DNA of 64,000 nt from Chlorops oryzae (taxonomy: Eukaryota; Arthropoda; Insecta; Diptera; Chloropidae): assembly GCA_020466095.1 (NCBI GenBank), contig CM035806.1, forward strand, positions 31,813,571-31,877,570, read 5' to 3'. The position numbers were made by a program, and so were the translations under genes. This document shows, piece after piece, positions 43,561-55,742 of this stretch (positions are counted from its first letter, which is position 1; each line of letters begins with the position of its first letter). The notes below the pieces were generated by a model. The model searched no databases, was not told the DNA's origin, and was given only the letters and a program-made list of their open reading frames with translations.

Positions 43561-43709
43561 TTAATAAAAAGATTTTTGCAAAAACGAACAAAAATTTCCT
43601 ATTATTGAGTATAAAAATCATGCAGTAAAGGGTTAACAAAATCGTTTAAAAAAAAAAACAAATTATATCATGCAGTAAAGGGTTTATATATCATTCGGTA
43701 AAGGGTTAA
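43546..43709 (+). repeat. Four successive piggyBac-type right ends (CATGCAGTAAAGGGTTAA)
   Basis: ATCATGCAGTAAAGGG occurs at about 43545, 43617 and 43668, and as ATCATTCGGTAAAGGG at about 43690. Each is followed by TTAA or TTTA and separated by about 72, 51 and 22 bp. This looks like serial insertion or partial duplication at the same end. Alternatively the words are an internal satellite of the element. Confidence 0.7.
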
Positions 43710-43747
43710 ATTTTAGAAAATATTCATAAAGTTATCGTTGTTTATTA

Positions 43748-44386
43748 TACCCAGCGTAAGCGGGGTATATTAGTTTTGTGCGAATCTTGTAACAGGGAGA
43801 ATTAAGCTCCGGAGATATAGACATATATATATAGAAATGATCAGGATCAAAAACTAAATCGATTAAGACATGTCCGTCTGTCCGTCTGTCCGTCCGTCCG
43901 TGGTCGGATCTCTTCCGAAACGGCTGAACCAATGAAGTCGAAATTTGGCACACATGTATATCGGGGTCCGAGTATGATCCTAAGTAAAAATGGGAGACAT
44001 CCGCCCACTGCCACGCCCACAAATTAATTTATTGTGTTTTCAGTAAAATGCTTGTAACTTGCGAACCACTCAACACATTTTATTGACATTTGGTGTACTG
44101 GTAAACTACAAAAAGGGACATATCCTGGAAAAAAAATGAACGCCGCCTCCTCGAGCCACGCCCACAAATAAGGGTTTATCGTATCATCCGAAGTAAAAGG
44201 CGTAGAAGCTTCAAATTCGCAACATAGGTTGACCAAGGCGAATGAAAGGTGTAGGAACAAAAATTTATGTAGCCCGCCCACTGCCACGCCCACAAATGGA
44301 GAAGCAAAACATAGTGCGCCAATAATGTCGGGACGCTGGGTATTTCAAAGTCGAGCTTGACCGACTTTAGCTTTCTTACTTGTTTT
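43748..44386 (+). mobile_element. Helentron-type element, second family (mini-me-like)
   Basis: Starts TACCCAGCGTAAGCGGGGTA and ends GGGTATTTCAAAGTCG, CGACTTTAGC, TTACTTGTTTT, with a 3' stem AAAGTCG/CGACTTT. GTCCGTCTGTCCGTCC lies about 125 bp in. The word CCACGCCCACAAAT occurs three times (about 44010, 44156, 44283), dividing the body into similar modules. The layout is the same as copies 1 and 2 but the sequence is different; only the CCACGCCCAC word, the GTCY tract and CTTACTTG end are shared. Confidence 0.75.
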
Positions 44387-44529
44387 CAATTAAGCTGAGA
44401 CCACAGAAAGGGTCATCGGTTTTTATCCTAAAGGCAAGGTGGATCGACAAAAAATCCATTTGAAAGACTCAGTCGTAGGCTTTTGGGCTAAAAATTTCTC
44501 CCACAACGTCTCAATAAAAATATGATGTC

Positions 44530-44771
44530 CAGGGCTCGGATTTTGTTGACTTTTATAAATATGAAGCATACTTTATGGAGTAAAATTTTTGTTCAACTCA
44601 CATAAAGTTAGGATTCAAATCGATTTTAAACTTCAATAAGGATTTTTTTGAAGTTAAAAACCCGGTTTGAAGTTCAACTTCGCTTAATTTGTTCACAAAA
44701 TATTTGAAAGAAAAATTTTTGCTCCATAAAGTATGCTTTAAATTTATAAATGCAACAAAATCCGATCCCTG
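44530..44771. mobile_element. hAT-type MITE, copy 1, perfect 8-bp duplication
   Basis: Starts CAGGGCTCGGATTTTGTTG and ends with the inverted CAACAAAATCCGATCCCTG. Inverted similarity covers about 55 bp, including AAGCATACTTTATGGAG. The 8-mer ATGATGTC is duplicated exactly (44522-44529 and 44772-44779). Non-coding, 242 bp. Confidence 0.93.
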
Positions 44772-45007
44772 ATGATGTCTTTTCCGATCTTTGAACCGGA
44801 AATATTCGAGTCAAATGTAAGGGCTTATTTGACAGGGGGGCCCGACGGGGGCATTGTTCCTCTTTAAGATAGAATCAACTTAAAAATTGAGCCATAAGCC
44901 AAAATCGACTTTAATTTTGAACTATGAAAAAAATTTACCTCCCTTTTTCATAGCCTTGATTAAGCCCTCGGTCAAATGTAACTCTATGCCGACCATATGT
45001 CCATTCA

Positions 45008-45502
45008 AAATGGATCAAAATTATTTTTAGAAATGAGGAGCTTCAACGTCAGAAGGATCGAGTCTGTTCCTCCGTATTTCTGTCGGTCTGTATAGAATTT
45101 TCTTTTCGAAGGAGTTGAGCTTTTTTGATAAATCTGAGTATATAGATCAGCAGAGATATGGGTGAAAAGAAGTTCGAGAATCCAGGCTTTATCGGAAAAC
45201 TCTTCGCGGTACTGTTTCGGTATTTCGGGATGCTTACCGAAAATCATCATTGAAAATGTTCTAAAATCTCAAACTTTCGAAATAATTTTATGCGTTCAAA
45301 GCAGCTAATATAGCTTAAAAGAATTAAAAAAGTAGGCGTGGCAAAAGGAATGTTTTTTAAAGGTACCTCTTACAACAACAATTTATTAGGGAACAGAAAT
45401 CGGAACATACGTTTCTTCTAATGCTAATGAAAATCCCCTGAATCTTCCGCTATTCAAATACGTCAGGCTCACGTCACTATAACACCCTTAATTTTTCTAT
45501 AA
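45008..45502 (+). mobile_element. Helentron-type element, copy 5 (eroded)
   Basis: Shares TCGAAGGAGTTGAGC, GTAGGCGTGGCA and the 3' end CAGGCTC..CGTCACTATAACACCCTTA with copies 1 and 2. The GTCY tract is reduced to CTGTCGGTCTGT. The 5' end is lost. Confidence 0.65.
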
Positions 45503-47483
45503 CACTACCTAACATACCATTATATTATTTCCGAGAAGGCCGCTTAAAGGCCTAAAAGTTACTTCAATCAAACTTTAAGAAGCCTTAAGTCGTTAAAACC
45601 ATTCCATTATTATTCATCTTCATTCGCACTTTGAGTTCCTTTCGCTTCATTGAGCAGGAGAAAAGTCCAATTTCTAATTAGACAAGCGATTCCGATGCTT
45701 CCGATGCTTCCGATTGCCTCATTTGTTTCTCAGCGATTTAATGACTTCAATACTTGGTGCCATTTTTTATGTAGAATCAAGAGAAAGAGAGATGATGCGA
45801 GAGATAAAGCGACAGAAGGAACTTGAGTAGAAGAAGAAGGCAAAAAAAAATTTAAAAAAATTGAGCCGAACCGAAAAGCTATTAATTTTCTCGCCTCGCG
45901 AACATTTGAGAAGCTTCTCTGCTTCCCGTTTGATCACGAAAAACAACTTTTCACGGAATTGCAATTCGAGCGCGCGCCCCCAATTCGGAGTCATTCAGAA
46001 AATTTTGAACTGCGAACTGCGCTTGATTTGTTACACTGGCCTGCAAATAATCATTTTTCAATTTCACCGGAGATCTCGATGCACTTTTCCACATGGACTT
46101 GAATTTATATATGAATAAAAATGAAAGTTACAAATTGAAGCCTTAAACTATGCAACGTTAATAATGCTTTTTGTGGATCTTGACTGCTTATATGACCTCA
46201 CTTATAAATTTATAAAATTGCCATTTATCTATAGATTTTTAAAACGAATGCCTTATTTTGTTTGGAAAAGATTCAGCTTTAAATAAAAAATAAAAAAACA
46301 TAAAAAAAATATATATTATCGCTCGAATTTTTAGATGCCGATGAAAGAGAAAACTTCACGAATTTTCTCCAAAAATATGCGTCTTTTCTAATGGTTTATG
46401 GGTCTACAGAATCTTATATTCCTGACCAATCTTAAAAATGTGTAAGAAAAAGTGTTAAGGCGGCTACTTTTCTTTAATTTGTGGGATAATTTCTTCAAAT
46501 TGGATGAGGCATTGTCGAACTCTGCTCGAAAAATCTGCAATACCACTTGAGAAGAAAAAAAAAAAAAATATTTAAAAAAAAAATTAATTAAAAAAATTCT
46601 TCGATTAAAAATTTTTGAAATATTTTTTTCGAGCTTAAAACGCCATGGACTTGAAAAGCATTGATACCTCTTGAGCAAAAAAATTTCTGTAAACTAGTGT
46701 TATTGAGCTGCGTGGAGACCATAAATTCGAACGCGTTGGCTGTTCGAAATGAACCTTTTATGCACCAGCTCAGCTCGGTTAAGTTGCTCTTCTGCGCCAT
46801 TTACTGCAATTGCAGATTGCGTTTTTCCGTCGCCCGCACTTTTAATCTCTTCCCTCTCATTTGTTCCTTTTTTTTCTGCAAATTGAAAGCGTTCGAATTA
46901 TCTTCGGTTGATGGCGATTTTTGTGGCTTATATGTATGTGTTCCGGCATGTTGGCACTGATGAGAAATAAGCGGAACACTTAAACAAAAAATGGAAGGAA
47001 GAAAAAAAGACACCTTCCGTGCCTGCTGCATTACGGGCGGACTATATCATTCGAATTGACGCTTTTACTGGCGGTTAAACTGTCTATGCGCTTGAATTAT
47101 GTTCCCATTAAAAACACGCTCCGAGTCCATTTGTCTTAGGCAAATCGCCTGCTAACTGCCAATGCATTTCGCTAGCTCATTGCTCATATTAAATTCAGAG
47201 GAAAGCAGATATTTTAAGATAATTTTCTCGTCAGGAAATAAAGTAAAGAGAAAATGCATTAAGCGAAGAGCGCAAGAACATTTTGAAGGAGCCTGTTTTT
47301 TCATTCTAAATTCAAGAACACTACACATCCATTAAACGAAATTATTCATGTTTGCACGTACATATATCAAAATTATTGCGGTATGAATGTGGCTTACCTG
47401 AGATGAATGCTCGAAAACCACATCAATCGAAAAAAGTTTTTTCTAATGGAGACTTTGAGACAAGGAATTTTTTGGAAAATTCT
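45503..47483. other. AT-rich DNA, no gene recognised
   Basis: Short frames on both strands (45767-47031) have no recognisable domain and overlap each other. No structured repeat was found. Confidence 0.4.
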
Positions 47484-47928
47484 CTATCACTCTCCTCGCT
47501 CTCTCTCGCTTTCTCTTTCGATCATTCTTTCTGTATATCTCTACCACTCCCTCTCCTCTCTTGCTCACTCTCTCTCGCTCGCTTTCTCTCTAGATCATTC
47601 TTCTTCTTGCTTTCTCTCGCTTTCTCTCTCCTTCTCCGTCTCTCGGGCTCTCTCTCTCTCTCTCACTTCCCTTCTCGATCATTCTCTCTCTCACTATCTC
47701 GCTCTCGAGCTCTCTCTCTCGATTTCCTCTCGATCATTCTCTCTCTCTATAACTCTCTCTCTCTCACTTTCTTTCTCGTTTTCTGCCTCTCTCTCTCTCT
47801 CTCGTGCTTTCTCTCGATAACTCACTCTCTCTCTCACTCTGGCTTTTCCTCTCAACTATTCTCTCTCTCGCTCTCTCTCTCTTGCCGCTCTCACTCTCTC
47901 GCGCTCTATGTCGTTCGTTCTCTCTTTC

Positions 47929-47968
<40 letters not shown>

Positions 47969-48003
47969 CTCTATTTCGCTCTCTATCTGTTTCACTCGCT
48001 CTT
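47484..48003 (+). repeat. Polypyrimidine (CT)n tract, ~520 bp
   Basis: CTCTCTCGCTTTCTCTC-type repeats with a near-pure (CT) core at about 47930-47965. The 239-codon frame across it (Ser/Leu repeats) is a compositional artefact. Confidence 0.95.
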
Positions 48004-50067
48004 ACGCAATTGAAAACCGATTCAATTTGAGTCGTGGGAAATTCAATTTAAAGAGTTCGACTGTAGTTTAAATATAAAACCTGCAAGTCAAAAATCACTC
48101 TCTAATGCACCCCTAAAAGTATACAGCAAAAATTTGGGATTTTCTGCTCCATCCCATATTTTCAAGAAATCGCTAGAAGTCTTTTAAAATTAAAGTAACC
48201 AAATTTTAAAGACGATATTTTTTTTATTCGAGATTTCATTTCAGCAGAAAAATAACCAAAATTATCCCAAAATATGTTAATATCTCCCACACATTACAAA
48301 AAAAAAAACATTAAAAAAATTTCGAAATGTGATGCCATATAACAAAAGTTAAAATAATTTAATAAGAGATCAAATGCTTTATATCTCGAAAGTAACAGTA
48401 TCGTCACATAAAGAGAAAAGGGAAAATATCAGTCTCAGAAAACTCTAGGTCTAACGAGAAGGCCGCTAACACATCAGCACGAAATAGAAAGATTTTCGTT
48501 GCGCTCTTTAAGGCGTTTACGTTGAAAATGCAAGTCCGCTTTTTACCTTCACTTCTGACCTCGATTTTCAATACGGTTTTTCGCACCTGAAACGCCCCAA
48601 AGCAACACTATAATTTAAAATGGATTACACTTCACGTTTGGATGCTTTAAAAATATAATAAAAAACGCCCATCAATGTATCCAGGTTTATTGGTTTCCTC
48701 GTCATTTTGGAACTCACAATTGCGACGAAGCTAACTACTTAAAAGGCAAGCATCAAAATATACAAAAATTTCCAAACGATTTTCATTTGGAAAATATTTA
48801 TATTTTAGGGAAGCTCTCTCCCGGTCTGCCGGGAAATGAAACAGAAATGGAAAACTTCATATAAGAAAACACTTCAGAAAACTTTTGATTCATTTCTGAA
48901 GCGTTTTTTTTTTATTATTTTTTATGAAGTTGTTCATTTCTGACAGAGCTGGAGAGAGTCCCTTACCTAAAATTGGCTAAATTTATATTTAGAAACCATT
49001 GACAGAAACTTTTCATTTATGCAAAACGAAATGCTTTCTCATATCCACATTCATACATATGAGCAGCCAAAAGAACCCAAAAGTTTTCACATATTCCGAT
49101 TCAGCCATTCGTACGAATTGTTAAATTTCCCAGAATTTCGTTCGACAATGACAATTCATTAAGTCCATTTAAATATTTCATTTAAAACTTTTTAAATCAT
49201 AATGCACAAATTCATCAAGAAGCTTAGCCCTTCCCCCCACTTCTCCCCAGAACAAAACATATAATAACTTTCGAACAATTTCCCAATGATGTTGCACTTC
49301 AGCTTGACTCCTGCCACCGGCATCAAGGAAATCTGAATGGCCAAAAGATGCCTTAATCCATACGGAAACCGTTAAGAATTATGGAAGAGTGGAGAATATT
49401 GAAAAACAGCAACTTACGCCATAAGCATGAATGGAAAATGAACTTGGAAAGAAGTTTCATATTTTCCAAGAAGCTTTTTATAATCATGCTGGACGATTTC
49501 CGGAATATAAACGAACTATCGAAGAAAGGAGAAACTTTTTAAAAACGATTTCATTATTGTCTCGGTTGGAAAACTCAAGAATATTAATGCTGATAAAGGA
49601 TATATGTATGTATGTAATGCACGCCTGTCCGTGTCACACAGAAGATATTGTAATTGTGTACCACTAGGAATCGAATCTTCTTGGTGCTAAAATGCGGGTC
49701 CAACTTGTATTGTAAAGAGGGGAAAATATTAAAATTAAGCACCCTAAAGTATGCACTTGAAATTTTAAAAACCATTTTCTTTTAATTCCTTATCACAAGG
49801 AGATTTCAATCTCTTTCGAGTCCCCTTGCTGACAAAAATATTCGTAAATGCGCTGGTTTTCTGATGGGAAATTATAGTTTTTCCGGAAGAAAATGGAATC
49901 CTAGCCGCGACTCTCTTCTTGAGAAGTCATTTGCGAGTATTTCTCGATTTGCTCCTGATATCAATCCTGATAAGCAATCATCAACAGAGCTCGAAAAAGA
50001 CTCATTTAGGTGTTTTCTTTATATGTTAAAAATCTTAAAAATTATTTCTTGGATAAGACGTTATAAT
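48004..50067. other. AT-rich DNA, no gene recognised
   Basis: About 48810-48965 shows a loose dyad: AGGGAAGCTCTCTCCCGG and CAGAGCTGGAGAGAGTCCCT, with ATTTCTGAAG/AAATGAAACAGAAATGG words between. This may be a small eroded MITE. Otherwise nothing supportable. Confidence 0.4.
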
Positions 50068-50307
50068 CAGGGCTCGGATATATATGCATTTTAAATTTAA
50101 AGCATACTTTATGGAGTAAAAATTTTGTTCAACTCACATAAAGTTAAGATTAAAATAGATTTTTAACTTCAATAAGAATTTTTATGACGGTAGAAAAGCC
50201 GTTTGAAGTTCAACTTCACTAGACTTATTCGCAAAATGTTGGTAAGAAAAGTTTTTCCCCCACAAAGTATGCTTTAAATTTATAAATGCATATATATCCG
50301 AGCCATG
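50068..50307. mobile_element. hAT-type MITE, copy 2, perfect 8-bp duplication
   Basis: Same family and orientation as 44530-44771: CAGGGCTCGGATATATATGC at the left and GCATATATATCCGAGCCATG at the right, with AAGCATACTTTATGGAG subterminal. The 8-mer GTTATAAT is duplicated exactly (50060-50067 and 50308-50315) and fits nTnnnnAn. 240 bp, non-coding. Confidence 0.93.
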
Positions 50308-50315
50308 GTTATAAT

Positions 50316-51540
50316 AAGTTACAGCGTAGTATAATTTTAATGCATTATAAATATTGAAGTCATTCTTTTAGTTTGCAAAATATGACATGTATTATTTCTT
50401 ATACTCATATTTGAAATAAGTACTGGCGCCTTGTTAATCATGATTTTCCTAGTTTTGAGGATAAAATCATTATAATTTACGACTAAAAATGACGAAGTTT
50501 GAATCATTTCTTTATGTAGAAGGTTGAAAAAATATTTAAATTCAGAACCCAAAAGTATGCTTTCGAATCTTTAATAACCGATTTATAGCATTTTAAGCCT
50601 TTTTAAATGGATCTTAATCAAGGCTTTAAAGATATCCACGCATCTTTCAAAACTCTTCCTCAAGATGTAATCAAATGGGCATGCCCATAAGAATGAACAG
50701 ATTTGTAACTATCGGAAATATTCGGAATATTTCAATGCATACTTTTGGGTGCTGAATTTAAATATTTTCTTTTAACCTTCTCATCAAAGAAAATGTTATT
50801 AATACTTCTATTTATTGCATACCTTTAGTAGGCATATTTTAACCTACCCTCGCTAAGATACGAAATTCTAAAGTAAGAGTATGATTTTTAAATTTCTCAT
50901 GCATAATTTCTCGTCATTTCATAGAGAATTCAGTGAGAAAATAAAGCGATGTTAAAGTACGAGTCCTTTTAAACAACGAATAACGGCCGCAACTGACTTG
51001 AAATGCAAGCCGACTATGAATTATCACAGATTTGATGAATAAGAGAGAAAAATAATTTCTAGTTCGTCGTAAGAGAGTCAGAAATGAATTCAATTCTCTT
51101 TCAACAAAGTAAATTCATATGAAAAGAGAAATGTTTCGGTAAACATGATTGCCGCTTATTAAACAATTTGTTCCTTTTTTTCGTGTGATACAAAAGTATT
51201 CTATGCTTAAGATGCCTTTGATTTCGATAAAATTTCGTTTTACTGAACATTTTGTGAACACTTTTGGAAAAAAAAATTTTTTTTTAAAGTTCAATGAATT
51301 TGAAGGAAAAAAAAACCCGCGCAGAAAAACATATTTTAAAAGTCAAATTTCACAGATTCCGTGCGATTTCGATAATCTTTGATTGACAGAAATTTCCAAC
51401 AGTAAAATAATCATGGTACATTTTTTAAGACACTTTGGTACATTTTCGATGATAAAAAAAGAAATGAAGTAAAACGGCATCTCTGAAACTCTTTTTGGCA
51501 GCACTCACCCCTAAATGATTCAGAATAAAACATCGCATTC
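50316..51540. other. AT-rich DNA, no gene recognised
   Basis: No structure that I can support beyond homopolymers. Confidence 0.45.
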
Positions 51541-51638
51541 GGAGTGCGAAAATTAATTTCGGAATTCAGAAATGAATTTCGAACTTCGAAAATTAATTTC
51601 GGAGTTCGAAAACGAATTCGCAGTTCGAAATGAATATT
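51541..51638 (+). repeat. 20-bp minisatellite, five units
   Basis: Units of the form GGAGTTCGAAAATTAATTTC repeat at 20-bp spacing with a few substitutions; TTCGAA is the constant core. Translation of the minus strand gives a repetitive frame that is not evidence for a gene. Confidence 0.9.
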
Positions 51639-52891
51639 GGATTCTAAAATGTGTCTTTGAAGCGATGCAACAAGTTTCCTCGCTACGCAGCCAGACACAA
51701 TCATATTCGGAGTGCTCGGAATGAAGAGATTGTGAATGCCATTCTACCGAAGTTCCTTAATATCAGTCAATGAAATGCTGTAAGTAGAAAAATCCCCGAG
51801 TCTGAAACTTTTTTTTCAATTTTTTATCTTCCATCCAAATTATGTTCTAGAGGAATGAACCTATAAAAATCACAACACTCTTTGGGGTATTTTCGCCTTT
51901 TAAAGTTCATAGAAGAAACAGGGAATCGGCTCGGACTATTTTCGAATTATCTAAAGGAGCATTCTACGACTCCCACAAAACACGATTTTCAGAATCTTTA
52001 AGGAAATATACATATATTTCTTCATACCAATGTTTAATCGTGCCTGCTCTTATCTCAAAATCAAAACGGATTTTTGTCTGGACTCTCAATCGTCATTAAT
52101 CTTTTTACCCGTTTCCATTATGAATGAAAAATAGTTTTCTTAAATAGAATAAATTGTAACAAAAAATACATTTTTCACCACTGCCTTTCAACTTCATATG
52201 GGACGAAAATCCATCCATGTTTCTCTAAACGAAATCTATTATTCTTATCCTTTTATATTTTAATATCTGTCAAAAAAAAGTGAACCTTTTCTTATAGAAG
52301 TATTCATTCAACTTGAACTTTACTCAGTGGCCAGGTTGACATTAGTGTCTCGAGTATCGCAAGAGACTAATTTGATGTCAATGAAATTAAAAAATAAAGA
52401 TCAAAATAAAAGACTATTTTTTTATACTTGAAAATTCATTTATCATTTATATGAAAGCCGCTCTAGGCGAATTATTAAAAGGCCCCATTCAAGTACATCC
52501 TTGAAGTCACGATTGGGCGACGTTAGCGGCGGAGTTCTCAGACGGTCGGTGAAGAGACGGGCCGACAAAACCAGAATTTTGTTTTTCAACTGGGCTAAGC
52601 TACACCGAGAAGTATGCACTAAAAAAATTCCCAGACATTAATGGGCTCTGTAGGTGAAATATAATGTCTAAGTGATTTTGAATGAATAAATTTGCTCTTG
52701 GACTAATCGAAGGATGAGATCAAAAGACTTTTTGAGCATTTTCATCTGAAAATTATATATTTAAATGAAATAAATTGTATTTAACGAGACTAGAATGCAC
52801 ATGACCGATGGCACTGCCAAGATATTTGAAACGGATGCATATTTATACCCCTCGCTCGAACCGATGTTGTCTTGTTGAAGCCAAATAAAAC
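51639..52891. other. AT-rich DNA, no gene recognised
   Basis: Nothing clearly structured. Flanking GGACTCC-type words are absent and no exon pair was found. Confidence 0.4.
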
Positions 52892-53416
52892 GAAGTAAGG
52901 GTGTTATCCTCAGCCCAACCTGACAATGCAATACCAGACACAGATAATCGCTTATCGTTCAATTACCTTGTGGAAATCGCCCTTTCGCCACGACCACGTT
53001 TCAATTATTTGGAAATTAAATTTAATGCCTTAAAATGCTCACATTTCATGCAAATGTCTCAAAAATTTCGGGTTATTAGCAGTTTTTATGATATTCATAA
53101 GCGACCATAGTACTGGAGGTTCACCTAAAAATGGTCCGATCTGGTCTATTTTCGAAATTGTTTTTTCTAATGTCTCCAATACCAATACGCAGACCAAATT
53201 TGTGAACGAAAGCTCAACTACTTCGAAAAGAAAACTGTATACAGATAGACAAACGGACGGACGGACGACAGACTATACAGACGTGGCTATATGGAATCTC
53301 CTGGTACCGCTGATCATTTCTATAGATCAAAGTTTGGTCTATCTCGAATGGTCTCAGGCCCTAAACACGTACGAACAAACGCGATTTATCTTCGGCACTC
53401 AGTTTTGTCGGATATA
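52892..53416 (-). mobile_element. Helentron-type element, copy 6 (reverse, diverged)
   Basis: AAGTAAGGGTGTTAT at the left is the 3' end in reverse, followed by CAGCCCAACCTGAC (eroded hairpin). CCACGACCACG, GTACTGGAGGT, AAAATGGTCCGAT and the GACGGACGGACG tract follow in the reverse order of copy 1. The 5' end near 53416 is degraded. Confidence 0.65.
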
Positions 53417-53441
53417 ATAAAGAACGAAAGTTCGTTCGACG

Positions 53442-53561
53442 CAGTGGCGTAGCGAAACATTTCGGCGCCTGGGGAACAATGAGGGCACAATGGACGAAAT
53501 GCCTACCTTGCTCCTACCGTAAATAAAAAGGACCTTTTGACCCCCCCTCACTACGCTGCTG
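53442..53561. mobile_element. Small hAT-type MITE with CAGTGGCGTAG ends
   Basis: CAGTGGCGTAGCGAA at the left is matched by the inverted CTCACTACGCTGCTG at the right (12 of 15). The flanking 8-mers GTTCGACG and CTTCAACA agree at 5 of 8, consistent with an old duplication. CAGTGGCGTAGC is a familiar hAT MITE end. Confidence 0.5.
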
Positions 53562-54611
53562 CTTCAACATGCTCGAAGCTCGTCTGATGCAGAATTTCAT
53601 TAAAGCTGTCGTAAGCTTCCGGTTTCCGGCTGTGCTTGTGTCGCACTGATTCTCTCATGCTAATTCATTTGGCAAACACATAGACAGATGCTGTCGACGT
53701 TTCTTAATCCTTAAAATTGTCGTTTTACTTCTTCGTGGCTCCGATAAAGTTCGATGAGTATAGAATATTTTGTTTGTTTTTTTTTTTTTTTTTGTTTTGC
53801 ACGAGCACGATTTGACATGCGAACATATGCTTTTTGTTTTTCTTTGCAAATTGATTCAAATTGAAAAAAAAAATCGAATTTTTAAATAATCAGTTTTCTT
53901 GGGATGAATTCAATTTTAGAAAATTTAAATAAACAGAAAACCTACAAACGCAGAGCAAGTAAATCACCATCGCTTAGGTGGGAGTGAGTTCAAGCAAAAG
54001 CCTTCCAAAGAATATGTTGGCGTTTAAGCCAATTTTGCCGTGTTCGTTTGTTTTCTTCTACTTATTCTTCCTATCAAGTTAATCAAATGAGCCACATGTT
54101 TTTGTTGTTAATCTAATATGGAAAGAGGTTCGACAGTTTTTCATATGAAGAGCACATGTGCTGAACAAATCAAGGTTGAATAAATTTTTTTTTTTTTTTT
54201 TTTAATTAAGCACCCTAAAATATGCAATTAAATATTTACATATTTATTTGTTTATTTTAAATTCTATGTCAATGGTATTTATTTAGGCAGCTTTAAGAAA
54301 ATCTCCATCACTCCAAAAGGCTTTTCTGAAGAAGTGTATAAAATTTCATATATTTTCAAGCGTGAACAGATTTTCAGTGTAGAAAAAAATCGATATATTT
54401 ATAGGCATAGGTACTTCTTGTCGGCGACCAGATATATTGTCTGTTATCCGAGTCACAATTGTCCTCATGGCATCATTGGTGGATGAAATCAGGGAGAATT
54501 GATAAGCAAACGATCCGAGTTCAAGTACTCCCCTGAATTTCCCAGAGGAAAAAAGTGCCTTTCACACAGATCAACAACAGTCCGCTCTTCTCGATAATAT
54601 CCTCCAATTTT
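53562..54611. other. AT-rich DNA with T-runs, no gene recognised
   Basis: T-runs at about 53776-53793 and 54186-54203. A weak tRNA-like B-box word GAGTTCAAGTAC near 54518 lacks a convincing A box. Confidence 0.4.
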
Positions 54612-55385
54612 TTTCTATTACAATCATCTACTACGGTGATAGCTATTCGAGGACTTTTATTTGTACAAATTGAGGATCACTCTCTAGCCCGAAAATGATT
54701 TTTTCTCACACTTCAATTGAACCTTTTTCTGTCCTTTTTCACATCTCTAGGTACTTTGGTACCACCGCAGCCATCTTAGGTACATTTTCTAACGAAAGAA
54801 ATTCAAATTCAAACAATTCTTTGAAAAATTCAGCATTGCGATTACACCTTGGGAACATAAAAGATTTTCCCACTCGTGCATATTTAAAGGATAATTTTGA
54901 GGTTTTTCGTCTGATTTTTGGTAAAAATTGTTCAGGTTTGAAGTGGCAAAACGGCATTAAGGAGCGCTCAGATGCAGTTCGTGTACTTGAAAAAGCTGTT
55001 TAGTTATAATTTTTCTATATTGGAATTTAAAAATTTTCTAAAAATTCTTATTGGCTTGGGAGCTTTAGGCCTGAAAATTTAAAAAGAGGTGAAAAAATCG
55101 TAAGATTTTTCAGGTTTTTGCAATTTATACCAATTAAATTGAGTTTCTTGGATCGATATGTACGACAACAATTTTGTTCGAGTCCAAGGCCAGAACTTTG
55201 TCATAGATAAGAAAGAGAAATATTGAACTTGTTACGAGAAAAAGCCATAAGTTAGTGCGCAACTTAATTATCGGCCCCATTTTTTGAGATCGATTTAAAA
55301 AAGAAACTTAGACAATCTGACTAAATCAAGTATGAGGCGTTGCTATATTCACCGAGTACTTTCAGAAAAAGCAGTCAAATTTTTG
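54612..55385 (+). repeat. Interspersed repeat R1, copy 3 (most complete)
   Basis: The first part matches 14391-14570 and the second part matches 345-835, so this copy joins both halves. It contains a 102-codon frame (54695-55003) that includes FEVFRLIFGKNCSG and WQNGIKERSDA. The corresponding part of copy 1 is interrupted by stops, so coding is unproven. Probably an old transposon of unknown type. Confidence 0.65.
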
Positions 55386-55742
55386 TGCACATCCGATGAC
55401 CTCGAATTTATTAAATTTATTAATTTATTTTATTTATAATTTTTGAGGCTTCGAATCGACATCTATCAATACCAATTCATTCAAAATTACCTGAACATGT
55501 ATGCGTGCTCCCCAAAAGGAATGGGAAACTTATTCACCGTGGGGCGGATTCTTGTGACTTGAGTTTAAAATTGAAAATGTCAAAAACTTTTCTTTTCTGT
55601 TTTTTCGAAATATATTATATGTATGTACGTGGTCGATGCACTAACGATATTGTGCAGCACATTGTATACCCATTTGAGGCAAGTCAGACTTTTTTATTAT
55701 TTCCTTTTTTTTTTTCTTTCATACGTTCGCTAACTTTTTATT
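55386..55742. other. Spacer left of the LINE
   Basis: No gene. CTTTTTATT at 55734-55742 is the probable target duplication at the LINE 3' end. Confidence 0.4.

Noticed and set aside
43445..43639. Minus-strand frame with a repeated LTLYCMIFI segment as a repetitive protein
   Set aside because: The repeat is the CATGCAGTAAAGGGTTA DNA end read in frame, not a coding repeat.
47352..48071. 239-codon Ser/Leu-rich frame
   Set aside because: It is translation of a CT microsatellite and lacks any non-repetitive core.
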